64,000 nucleotides of DNA from Trichopria drosophilae (taxonomy: Eukaryota; Arthropoda; Insecta; Hymenoptera; Diapriidae). The stretch's first letter is position 1. Each line of letters begins with the position of its first letter. The DNA lies in the NCBI GenBank assembly GCA_030407085.1, contig CM059585.1, forward strand, positions 11,215,001 to 11,279,000. The letters run 5' to 3'. Made by a program: the position numbers and the translations under genes. Below the pieces are notes generated by a model, which saw nothing but the letters and a program-made list of their open reading frames with translations, was not told where the DNA came from and did no database searches. This document shows, one piece after another, positions 44,700-55,431 of this stretch.

Positions 44700-45455
44700 T
44701 ACTTCTATGCAGTAAATAACATGCGTATGTATATATTTTCTGAGTAGATTATTCAGAAAATTATTGAACAGATAACAAAAAATTATTCAGAATTGTTTTA
44801 TAACCTATACAAGCGTAAAGAAGCAATAATGTCTAACAAAATTGAAAATTAAGTTAATAAAACATTTTAAATAATACAAATATTTTAAAATCTGTACCTT
44901 CTTAACACTTTTGACGTAAAAAGATCTCGCAAGAAAACAACACAGTTCTTTTCAAGAAAATAATTGTCTGCTGCATAGACTTTCGCGGGAATAATGTTCA
45001 TTTTGTGATGTTTGTTTGAAGAGTTTTATTGGCCAATCAGAATACATCCTTGCCTTTCAGTGGCGCCACCGTATAACAAGTATTTATGATATTGTAATGA
45101 CTTCCTTATGAGCACAATTTACGGTTCCAAATGAAATCATAGTGTGCTCAATTTGATGAACTGCGAATAAGCTAAAAAAAAAAACCCGATTTAGATCACT
45201 TTTTTTTATCATATCAGTTAATCATAAAGATGTCATTAAAATGAGCTCTTTTTGAGGTCTTGTTACATATTTATGAGGATCCTGCTATCTGGGTGGATGA
45301 ACGAGGCAAAAGCGGTTGATATTCGAGGCGCACCGCGTCGATAGCATATCGAGGCATCAGGCCCCGACGATCGACTTCTAACGCCTCGACCGATCAACGT
45401 AAATTTCAGCGGCAGTCTGCTCACCGGGTAATTGGCCGCTAACTTCAGGGTCTTT
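44700..45455. other. 5' flank of the transposase and right subterminal region
   Basis: 45060-45293 contains ATGAGCAC, AATGAGCTC, TGAGGTC and TTATGAGG words, the subterminal repeats of the element. The promoter should lie here, but no clear TATA box was chosen. 45294-45400 is GC-richer with CGAGGC words. 45403-45455 is an end of the kind seen at 31385. Confidence 0.4.
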
Positions 45456-46688
45456 TATACTGCCGTACTGAATGGAAAAAGCCGTAACTGCATTTTTTCG
45501 AATTTGAGATTTTCATACCTGTGTAATAAATAAACTTAGTTCATAAATTTTTTACGATCAATTTTTAACAATGCTACATGCATATACCATAACATGCAAT
45601 TACATATTTCATGATTTGTCAAAAACAATATTCAAACTAAGTCATGTATGCGCAACGGACCCAATACCTACAGACGTGAACTTAGCAGTACAAATGATTA
45701 CAAGTTACGCCTTTTTAAATCGTTTCGTTTCTATCAGCATTTTCAAATGACGTGCTCACTTATGGTTTTTAACGTTTAGTAGCAACAATTTTAAAATTGC
45801 AAGAAATTTTTGATAATTTATTCATTCATTACAAAGTTGTAATCACAGGATACGTTAAAACATACGGTAAATAAAAATAGCACTTATTTTATGTTTATTC
45901 CATTTATTTTTCTAAATCATTGTCGTATACTCTCATAACATGCATCGTGTTAGTTGATATATTTAAAATGCATACGAATTTAAACTTTTCTTAAATGAAC
46001 TGACGCTTTTGATTAATATTGTTTATAAATATTTAATTTATCAATTAAAATTCAGTAACAAATTGACCCTTTGCGGTACGGTGGCCTCTATAGTGGAAAA
46101 CTCCCGAATACCTTATAGTTTCATTTGAAACAAGTCACTTATTGAATTTTGGTCGGCCATATTGAATCCACCATTTTGAATTTCCAAAATCTGAGTTCAG
46201 ATTCATAATCAGCGACCCAAAAACCCAGGAGTACCCAGTTTTATGAAAAATGGTTCGTCAGAAAAATGTGTACCGCAAAGGGTTAAGAAAATAAGCGGTG
46301 AATTTAAATATCTATACACTTATTTATTTGTATAAACATGATAGAAAACAAGAATAAATTGAATTTTTGCGATAAAAGCTTTACAAAACAAATGAATGTT
46401 AAATCGCATAACGATTGATTTGCAAGATATGGTTTTTTAAATCTTTTAAATCGAGAAAAGGTTATGACCGATCTTACAGAACACTGCAACTGTCAATTTT
46501 CAATAATTTTGATTTATTGTTTATTGCTTATCGTGAATTCACTGTTACATAATGTTTAGCAATAAGTTTCCCAGTAAAATCGTGTTAATAAGAAAATTTT
46601 GTGTGGAATAATCGAAAAAATGTTTTGCTATTTTTCGTGAATTCTACCGAATGCAGTTATGGCTTTTTCCATTCAGTACAGCAGTATA
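45456..46688. mobile_element. TIR element, copy 2 (inverse of 29613-31371)
   Basis: Ends TATACTGCCGTACTGAATGG and its inverse at 46669-46688. The sequence is the reverse complement of copy 1 without the 550 bp at 30344-30885. The identical short frame at 46304-46489 (minus) and 29812-29997 (plus) only reflects the duplication. Confidence 0.8.
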
Positions 46689-46696
46689 GATGAATA

Positions 46697-47359
46697 CAGT
46701 AGAACCTCAGACTAGTGGCACTGTCGGGACCAGCGGTTTTTTGTTTTTCTCACACTAGTGAGATGCGGAGGGGTGGAATGTTTACCCCCTCTCTAGGGAC
46801 GTATCGTATTTGCGAGCGCATGCGCATCGGCAGATGTGCAAACATGTGCATACATATGTCTACACACTTTCATAACGTTCATAACCAAAAATACTTGTAT
46901 TTTTCTCGCTTTCTCAAAAGAGGTTATGCCAATTTTAAAATAATATGGAGAACAAGGAGAATGTTAACGGTTAAAGGATAAAACTTGTTAATAATAAATG
47001 AGTTGATCCACATAACACTTCTATTTAACCTCTTTTGCCAGTAATTTTACATTTGTGTCCGCATTTAGGTTCTTAGCGTAGAATTATTTTCACATGATAT
47101 TCCAAGCCACCGATACTAAATTAATTACAATAAATAATACACAAATCGTAATGTGTTACAGCTTGAGTATGTAAATACATACGTAATACCCATATGTATA
47201 CAGCTTTTCGAGTATGTTTGTGTACACACATACACATGCATAAGAAAGTGGCAAAGTGGGGGTACGAGGGGAAGTTGATGTTTCACTAGTGATAGAGACA
47301 AATGTTCACTAGTGCGAGAATTTCACTAGTCTGAGTTTCACTAGTGTGAGGTTCCACTG
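46697..47359. mobile_element. TA-inserting MITE (CAGTAGAACCTCAGACTAGT…)
   Basis: CAGTAGAACCTCAGACTAGT at the left and the inverse of CAGTGGAACCTCACACTAGT at the right bound 663 bp. TA flanks both sides. Further CACTAGTGTGAG-type words occur inside. Ends of the form CAGT(A/G)GAACCTC with a TA target are typical of pogo/Tigger-related elements. It lies directly after the short coding start at 47360-47460. Confidence 0.8.
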
Positions 47360-47460
47360 TAAACTGATTTTAATTTATCATATTTATCCTCTAGAAGTTG
47401 CATATATTTTTTGGTATTTTCTAGCTCTTCCTTAGTTTTTTCCACCAAAGCACGTGGCAT
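47360..47460 (-). CDS. Orphan coding start (coiled-coil-like), cut by a MITE
   Basis: From ATG 47460 the sequence reads MPRALVEKTKEELENTKKYM and then QLLEDKYDKLKS, a charged heptad-like helix. It runs straight into the MITE end at 47359. A gene on the minus strand may have been interrupted here. No continuation was found, because copy 2 of another transposon lies on the far side. No family is recognised. It could be chance, but the composition and the in-frame ATG are suggestive. Confidence 0.3.
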
Positions 47461-47889
47461 CTTTTAGGTTATGTCGCCTTCTTGATGTTCACTACAGATT
47501 ACAAGCACACTCGATACATATTTCCCGCCTTTCTTTTTGTCAATATATGTCAACACTTCTTAAGGTGATATTATTGATCGATGTCACTGATGATTTTCGT
47601 AAGGATATTGTTTCAAAATTGCTTCTTGATTCTTAATTTTCTTATTTACTGCAGTAAATTGACGACTTAATTGAAAATGAATGACGTGGGATTGAAGCAG
47701 CTGCATTGAGAAACATGACATAAAAATAACCTAAATTACCATTTTTTTTTCTAATTCTTACCCACAAAATGGTTGAAAGCCTTTTCCAATTATGTTTAAA
47801 TAAGATTAATTAACATTTTTCATGATAAAATTTATCCAATTACAAGTCGGGAACACGTGTAGAGCAACGGCATTGGAATTCACTAGCAA
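47461..47889. other. Non-coding flank
   Basis: Nothing recognised besides AT-rich DNA; this would be the 5' flank of the orphan start. Confidence 0.3.
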
Positions 47890-48525
47890 TCTGTTGCAAT
47901 CGGGTACAGGACGTTTTGACGCCAGGGACGTTTTGGCGCAATTGTTCCCGGGAGGGGGGAGAGGGTCAAGAATCATAAAAATCATAGGACTGGTGTTGGA
48001 AAAAATTCGACGATACTCGCTAATCCGTGGTGTAAAGAATGCAAGGTGAAACATTCCGAGTTGTATCTGACACATAAATTTCCAAGTGCTAGGCTCCCAT
48101 TATGTTCACAGTAAATGTGTGCGTGAGGGGCCTGCGCCCCTCCCTCCCACACCCCCCGCAAAAAAAACTTAACCGACGTAGACCGCATAGTGCTCGGACC
48201 TCATTATTTCCCAGTAAATAAATATACACTCCGAATTTAATAACGAAAAGATCAAAGAAAATATCACCGTAATTAACAAAAATATCACAACAATACAAAA
48301 AATGTCGTCACAGTAAACCTAACCCTAACCTAACCTCAAATAGTAATAACACTAATTCACACGTAGGAATATTACCAAATTTATATAAAATGAAAATTAC
48401 AATGAGCTTGTAAAATTCATTCGTATTTTTTACAGTGTATACAGATTACCTACTCTCAAAGTAGTAATTTCACACAATCTTTTTTTACAGTGTACAACAA
48501 TACAAAAAAAAATGTCACAGTAAAC

Positions 48526-48887
48526 CTACACTTTAAAAAAAATCGTGTAAAATTACAGTTGAGAATGGGCTCGAAAATTACCCACTTTCAACGCAGTGAA
48601 TTTACTATGTGGAACACAGTAACAAATCTTGTAATATATTACTCGTTTGTAAAATTACCACGTTCAACGTAGGCTCGAAAAATTACCTACGTTTGACGTA
48701 GTAAAAGTACAACAGTCTAGTAGTTTCCCTATGCTCGACGTCGTAAATTTACAATGCGGCGGTAAACCTCTAACCTCACTTCGGTAAAATTTCAATGCTC
48801 AACGTAGTGTTATTACCAAATTTTCATGATTGAAAATTACCATTGCATTGTAAATTTCATTTTCATTTTTTACAGTGTAGTTAGAGT
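48526..48887. mobile_element. MITE with TACACT(G/T)TAAAAAA ends
   Basis: CTACACTTTAAAAAAAATCG at the left and ATTTTTTACAGTGTAG at the right. The interior is rich in GTAAAATTACC words. Another, partial copy precedes it (48350-48500). Confidence 0.6.
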
Positions 48888-49216
48888 AGTCCTTCCCTTA
48901 AGTTATACAATCGAGACAGGCAAGATGGCCGCTTCTTCCCTTAAGTTGTACTTTTTTCTTGTAAGTGTATAACGCATTTTAAACGAATATACAATTAAAT
49001 ATCATCGAAAACTGATTACTAATAAAGAAAAATAAACCATGGAAGCACCTGATACTTCAGGTTCATCAGACGCGGGCAAATTCGTAACCTAACCTCACTT
49101 GTGATTTACACATGACAACATTGACTAGGGGAAAATATAATATAGAGGAAAGGAAAACCTACAACATAAGAGAAGTATACAACATAAGGGAAAACAACTT
49201 AAGGGAAGGACTACTG
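48885..49216. mobile_element. MITE with CAGTAGTCCTTCCCTTAAG ends
   Basis: GAGTAGTCCTTCCCTTAAGT at the left and the inverse of CAGTAGTCCTTCCCTTAAGT at the right, the latter followed by TA. It contains CAAGATGGCCGC. The same kind of ends occurs inside the MCPH1 intron at 52.9 and 53.0 kb. Confidence 0.7.
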
Positions 49217-49310
49217 TAGTTGAAAGAGGAAATGGCGCCAAAACGGCGACGCCAAAACATCCCGGTGCCAAAACGGCGGAGCCAAAACGTCCTGCTCCCG
49301 TTGCAACCAA

Positions 49311-49922
49311 TGGCGATAGATCTTAAGAATCCAGGTGACCGGAATTGACCAATCACAAGCGCGCTGACGGTAACATGGGATTCCCTATGTGCAGTTTTCG
49401 CGTATGTATGTTATGCACCGGGTACCGGGTGAAAGTGTACTAAAAACTGGTTCAGTTTAACCACGAACTCACCCGTTATATAGAGCTGCGCGAAGATGCA
49501 TGTTTTGACTTGTTTGCTTCAATGGCGACAATAAAACGAAAACAAACATTTCATACCGGCTGTCTGTAAATTATTTTTTAAAACTGATTTCATCGAAATA
49601 AAATGTGACATAGACGTAAAACCATTTTGTTCGGTTATAACTTAAAAAACGCATAAAGTCGTGTAAAACTATGTATTAAATTACTTTAAAAAGTGTCAAT
49701 TTACATAAAATGTGAATACAAAACAATTTAAAACAAATTTAACATATTAAATTGATTAAGTTTGGTAAATTTGTGCAGTTAATGAGTATATTAAGTTCAA
49801 TTACCGAATTCTAACTTGTGATTGATTACTACGTTACATACGACAGAACGACTATATTGTTAACATGACGTGAGAAGATTTAGTTAGATTAAACATTTGG
49901 ATACCTAGTTAAACTTCCGATC
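49311..49922 (+). promoter_or_regulatory. Upstream region of MCPH1
   Basis: No gene is present. An in-frame TAA lies shortly before the ATG at 49923, supporting that start for this exon. Promoter elements could not be named. Confidence 0.35.
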
Positions 49923-52900
49923 ATGGGCAAGCAACTGAATGAACTCGATGATGAATGGGACGATGAAAGTTTCGAGAAAAAACGACGAAGTTCACTGCGA
50001 GTCAATTTAAGTTTTTTGTCAAACGTTTCAGACTCTGGAGTTTCTTCCAAGGCACATGAAAGTACAGAAGCTGAAACTTCCGAACAAAATGGAACAGTAA
50101 TTAACTTTATAAGAAAAGAAACTGATTTAAATCATAGCTGTACAAAGTTAAAAGATGCCATTATTAATAAAACCAAAGAAATTTTTAACGAACCGAATGA
50201 CATCACGAAAAAAATGTCAGAAGTATTAAGACAAGAAATCGACATACGCAGTGGAAATAATCAAAGCGGTACAGAGTCACATGTAAGCCCGAATGAAAAA
50301 AATATAGTTGTCACGCCGAAATCATCTCGAAGGATAAGGCGAAGGGGATCGTTGGATAAAAGCCACCTGTCGCAAAGACGATTATTTCTCGATAATTCCA
50401 TGGGTGAAGAGATTCAACTCGAACTTTCTGATAGTCCAATAATCAGTCAAGGATCAAGGTCTAAACTTTCGAGACTTTCTTTACGACGATCCAATTCCTC
50501 AAGTGTCGAAGATAAAGAATCTTCGTTAAATGAAACTGGGGTCAATATCTCAGGTGTTCCGATTACATGTTCGACGTTTCTCGAATCACCTGATAAAAAT
50601 AAAACTATCGACGTTGACGGGAGCGGCAGTACAATAAACTTGGAAGATACCGGAGGTAGCTCGAGTCGTTCCTGCATGGAGATCACAACCGTTATAAATA
50701 CTGTGCCGATTATGTCAAGATCTGATTTAAAGAAATCAAGAGCAGAAAACATGAACGAGGAAAAGCAACTCGATGACTCCAGTCCGTTTCGATGTAGTCC
50801 AAGTACAGTTCGAAGTTCGTTAGCTGTCAACACATCCCTCGATCCAGTCGATAATTTAGAAGTTCCTAAGACGTCGAATTTTCGAGTAAGTATCGCAACA
50901 ACAGTACGATCGTCCCTCCGAGTAAATACGTCGTTAGATTCTGTGCGAAAGTCACCGAAACGAACTAGCGTTTCAACGGTTCGATCTTCCTTACAAATGA
51001 ATACGTCTTTAGACTCTCTTCGACGTTCTCCTGTCAAGAATACCATTGATTACAAAAAACTTTGTACAATGATCGAAGAGACTGAGAAGAATGAGACCTC
51101 TATTGAAAGCGTTGAACTCGAGAACGTATCCTTGATGGAACGTGTAAGAATTAATTTAGAAAATCATCAAAAATCGGATACGAACCGAATGTCCAAAGAG
51201 TCGACCGGGACACCTGGAATCGTTGACCCTACGCCTTATCCCACAAGTCGATCAGTGTTGTACAAAACCCAAATTATTAAAAATAATACTCATTGTACAT
51301 CGAAGAAGTTGTTTAACGACGATAGTGAAGTCGCTACTTCGAGCAGTGTTCAACAATCTGATTTGAGCGATACGATAATTGTAGAATCGTCATTGGACAC
51401 TACTTCCGTAGGTCTGAAAAGCACTGACCCGATAATTATCAACGAATCTTTAAACGATACGAGGAAATCAATTTCCGAGAGAAAGACGCAGAAAGTAAAT
51501 AAACGAAAACTGTTTGTAGTAGGACAAGATTCTGAGTTATTTTCTATGACACCAGTGGAAGAGCCTCCTTCGTCGCCAACGAAAACTAAACCTATAAAAC
51601 CAAAGACTAAGAAGTCGGTTAAAGAAAAAAAGACGCAAAAGGAACCGGAACCAACGATAGACGTCGATCCACAATTGGAAGCATCTTCAAACGATGTGTC
51701 GATGTTAGCGTTGGAATTGGAAACACCGAAGAAAAAGCCGAGAAAAATTGTGAGTAAGAAAATCGTTGTGAAAAAGACCGTGAACGCAATGCAGAAGTTG
51801 TGCGAAGAGATGGATAAAGAACCGGAAAGACTCAGCGAAAGAAGTTCTATTAATGAATTTGTTTTGAAGAAAACGACAAAAGAAAATGTTCCGAGGAAAA
51901 ATTCTAAAACTGTTATTGCTACAACCGGATTATCTAACGGGTATGAAATTTTAATTTTTTCTCTAAGATTATATAAATTTTCATTTAAATGTAATGTAGG
52001 GATAAAGAGCTTGTGAAAAATGCTGCGAAAACACTTGGAAAAGTTGTTATCGAGAACATTGTAACGTCACGGACAACTCACGTTGTGAGTACTGGAGTTC
52101 GTACGATAAATCTTCTTCGAGGGATTATTCGAGGCTGTTGGCTAGTTTCCTTGGAATGGATACAAAGGTCGCTCGAAAGTGAGACGTGGCTGGATCCAGC
52201 TCCCTTCGAGATGTTACATTTTTCAAAGGCTGTTCAAGTAAGGTTATCTTTTAATTAAAATCAAATTTATTCCTTTTCCTACAATAAATATAATTGAGGA
52301 CCTATAGGGGATATTAAAATGTCCGTACATAGGAGGTTACTTATATATTACAGTAGAACCTCCGTTATCGAATATTTCGCTTATCAAATATTCAGACGCC
52401 TCCGTTAACGAATAATTTCCCCTCAGTTAGTCTCCCCACTCTAGACAACACGTTGTACAGTATTCCTTCCCTTATTCTAATTTTTTCTCTTCTCCTATTC
52501 TCATATTTCCCCTCACACGTTCTCCCCACTGACGGGTGGATTTTCTAAATACAAATAACGGCGCATGCGCAATAAAAGAAAAAGAGACAAAAGTGAGACT
52601 ACAGTGGTCCTCCCCTTAAGTTTACTTCCTTTAAGTTTTATACTTCCCGTATGTTTTATTTTTCCCCTCACAGCCTCTCCCACCACCAGGTATTTTAATG
52701 TCGCCAGTAAATAAGCACATGAGCGTAGCGTGCAGAGAACCACAGAAAACTATGGTAGTGGGGGTAAGGGGAAAGATACTTAAGGGAAGAAGCCGCCATC
52801 TTGATAGCTGAAAGGTAAAACTTAAGGGGAGAACTACGGTACAAATCTAAGTAGTGGGGGAGAGGGTAAAATTAGAATAAGGGAAGAAGGCCGCCATCTT

Positions 52901-53953
52901 GCCTGACTGGACAAATTAGAATAAGGGAAGGACTACTGTAGATGGCCGCCATGAAGTATCGATACGTCGCGTTGATTCGATTCTCATATCTATACAATAT
53001 CGCCTATGTATGTACAGTAGTCCTTCCCTTATTCTAATTTGTCCAGTCAGGCAAGATGGCGGCCTTCTTCCGTTATTCTAATTTTCCCCTCTCCCCCACT
53101 ACTTAGATTGGTAGTCTCATTTTTGTCTCTTTTTCTTTTGTTGCGCATGCGCCGTTATTTGTATTTAGAAAATCCGCACGTCAACGCACGTCAGTGGGGA
53201 GAACGCGTGAGGGGAAATATTAGAATAGGAGAAGAGAAAAAATTAGAATAATGGAAATTAGAATAAGGAAAGGAGTAATGTAACTCCTAAAGATATAGGT
53301 ATAGGTGGGGGGTCGATTTTTTCTCCTCAAATATTCGTTAACGGAAATTTAAATGCCCCGCGTTGTCCCGGCCGTATTCGATAACGGAGGTTCTACTGTA
53401 TATGGTATTTCAGGAATGTCCTGTGGTTCTATTGGTTGTTGACGGGTATTGTTTAACTTACTACCTATTTTGCTAAAATATTTGTTGTTACATTATCTAC
53501 TATTATCTTCTGTACAGTCTTATTTTTAGATTTTAAATCAAGTTTTTTACGGACAAAATTCCACATTGATTTAGAATTTGTTTTAGTTATATAATTCATT
53601 TCAAATCTATTTTTAGCTGCCCTAATAATACTTTATTAAGTATATTTAATTAATTAATAATAAAACATGAATAATAGGAGAATCGAAGAGATCGACAATT
53701 ATTTGGCAAAGCGTACGTTCCTGAGCTTTTCGCAACGTGTGGACTTGTATTTGTCGAAAATGGAACTTCCCCGCCGCCTGCGATACTGAAGGAATTGATT
53801 AAAACTGCAGGAGGTCAAACTACAGAAAATCCATATAAGGCGAAAATAATCGTTGGTCCCGATGGATTCAAAGAACTTTGGGTGCTCGATTCAATCACAA
53901 CCGGGGAATTACAGTCGATCGAGCAGTATAAATGGAAGTCGAAAAAATGCTGA
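49923..53953 (+). CDS. MCPH1: Microcephalin (MCPH1) homologue, three exons, about 843 aa
   Basis: Exons are 49923-51940, 52000-52237 and 53678-53953, with GTATGA and GTAAGG donors, TAG acceptors and continuous phase. Exon 1 is a long Ser/Lys-rich region holding repeats of RSSLRVNxS: near residue 21, then TVRSSLAVNTSLD, TVRSSLRVNTSLD and TVRSSLQMNTSLD at about 295, 327 and 352. Exon 2 is most of a BRCT domain (SRTTHVVSTGVRTINLLRGI, GCWLVSLEWIQRSLE, WLDPAPFE). Exon 3 begins the next (RRDRQLFGKAYVPELFA … ILKELIKTAGGQTT … WVLDSIT). The paired BRCTs, with GCW…SLEW and the following FG…LF segment, match microcephalin, a nuclear protein of chromosome condensation and DNA-damage signalling. The N-terminal BRCT of the vertebrate protein is not seen and may lie in an upstream exon or be absent. 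The first intron is only 59 bases. Confidence 0.85.
52351..53398. mobile_element. pogo/Tigger-like MITE in MCPH1 intron 2, with nested MITEs
   Basis: CAGTAGAACCTCCGTTATCG at 52351 and its inverse ending at 53398, each flanked by TA. Inside are further inverted ends: ACAGTGGTCCTCCCCTTAAG (52611) with a partner at about 52840, and GGGAAGGACTACTGTA (52920) with CAGTAGTCCTTCCC (53017). These indicate later MITEs inserted into it. CAAGATGGCGGC words are frequent. It is removed with the intron. Confidence 0.8.
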
Positions 53954-55219
53954 GATTTACAGAAACTGAAGCGTTTACTTTGTAATTACTTGTAAATAAT
54001 TATTAAATGTATGCTTGTCGATACATATAAAAACGAAACTTTACATATCGAGTATTTTTGTTTAAGATTTATTAAAGGAAGTTATATTTTTGTATGTCAG
54101 TATGTAACAATATTTATTTCGAAGATGTTTATTAATCTGTGGCAATCTGCGTGTTGTACAGAGTATTGTATGGAAACCACAAGTGTAAATAAAACATTGA
54201 GAATGTCAAATTTATTTCGTCTTTATCTAATAAAGTTTGAAAGCGACGATCACAAAATACCTAACCGAACTGGATCGACAGGGACCAATCGATGTAAGTA
54301 AAAATATGAAATACGAATGCGAGTATTTAAATTTTATTGAACCACATAAACATTAATTTATTATCCGAGAAGATTTAAGGGTTGAAACTATTAATTTTAG
54401 CATTGCTTGGGATGTAAAGGACTTTTTGTGTCGTTTATTATAAATTTGAGGTTAGATTTATAAAAATTTTGAGGATTTAACGTTGGTTTTTAGTACATTT
54501 TATGCCAATTATTTAAATATTGCCAGAGTTAAGAATTTGAGGTTAGGTTTTAATAGGTTTTGTTATTGGGAAGCTGTGCAATATTTTTGAGGTTAGGTAC
54601 AGGATGTAATTCTTTTGTCTTCTTTACTATTTACATTATTTATTACTTATCCCAGCAAACGAAAAAGGATTTAAAATTATTGAAAATGATTTATTTTCGA
54701 GTTTTGAATTCTATTTGTTGAACTTTGTGAATAATTCACTATTCTGAATGAAGCATTGATGTGAATGTTTTGAATCCTTCTGAATACTTGCTCTTACGAT
54801 AAACCAGACGATTGCATTCTGATTTTTCTAGATATATGTGAGAAATTGTCAATCATTCTGAATCCACAACTTGCAATTGCTTCATAATTGTTAGAGAAGG
54901 TAGGTATACTCGCTGCTTTTGTTGACAAACAAATCGGTTCCGTTCTGTGGTTCGAGCAGTAACCACCAGATGACGCTGACACACTTGCAGCCCTCTGTAC
55001 CTCATAATATCAGAGATTAAAAGATATTGCATAGTAGGCCAAGGCCATTATTTTTTTTTGCACATGGCGCCGCAAAGACGTGTGATTTGAATTCTGCTTT
55101 GTCTTTAATGGAAAAGGACACTAAATAGACAAAGACAACAGTTACATTGTTGAGATTTCGGAAGAAAAAAACGTACAAAAATAGTAATTTTTGGTAGTCG
55201 ATGAATGGTGTAGACAATA
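53954..55219. other. 3' flank of MCPH1, non-coding
   Basis: ATTAAA (about 54001) and AATAAA (about 54187) are possible polyadenylation signals. The frame at 54011-54301 has no domain and is probably 3' UTR. 54940-55010 repeats the CACCAGATGACGC sequence of 33379. Confidence 0.4.
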
Positions 55220-55410
55220 CAGTGGCCCTCCCCTTATTTTAACTGCGTCCTTTATTTTAACTTTCAGGTAAAGAAAGACGCCACTATATCTCCTCTCTCT
55301 GCTTTTATTCTCTCATACTGCCAGTGGAGAGAATGAGGGGAAGCGGTAAAATAAGGGAAGAAGCCGTCATCTTCCTTGACTCGAAAAGTTAAAATAAGGG
55401 GAGGCAACTG
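55220..55410. mobile_element. 191-bp TA-inserting MITE
   Basis: CAGTGGCCCTCCCCTTATTT at the left and the inverse of CAGTTGCCTCCCCTTATTTT at the right, both flanked by TA. It belongs to the same loose family as the MITEs in MCPH1 intron 2 (CTCCCC…TTA ends). Confidence 0.8.
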
Positions 55411-55431
55411 TATATCATATCATGTTGACAT

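Larger units (their letters stand above)
36782..45293 (-). mobile_element. Long copy of the CCCAG-ended, CACTA-like transposon (8.5 kb)
   Basis: The left end is CCCAGCCAGCAGGAAGATCT. The right end is the inverse of CCCAGATAGCAGGATCC (45277-45293). Both genes are on the minus strand: the TNP2-like transposase (44699-42696), then the DUF4806 gene (42582-37344). Subterminal regions (36.8 kb; 45.1-45.29 kb) hold AATGAGATC, ATGAGGTC and TTATGAGA words, as in CACTA elements, where such repeats bind an accessory protein. Flanking target duplications do not match cleanly, so one end may be approximate. It is loaded with later insertions at 38.08-38.51, 38.64-39.33 and 40.54-41.61 kb. Confidence 0.7.
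47890..49310. repeat. Composite region bounded by inverted GTTGCAA…ACGTTTTGGC repeats
   Basis: Left: GTTGCAATCGGGTACAGGACG followed by GACGTTTTGGCGC (47893-47940). Right: GCCAAAACGGCG words followed by GTCCTGCTCCCGTTGCAAC (49230-49307), the inverse. A GAGGGGCCTGCGCCCCTC hairpin lies at 48124-48141, and other MITEs lie inside. The frame at 47822-48049 overlaps the repeat and is not called. Confidence 0.5.

Noticed and set aside
50447..51046. 199-codon minus-strand frame
   Set aside because: Antisense shadow of MCPH1 exon 1.
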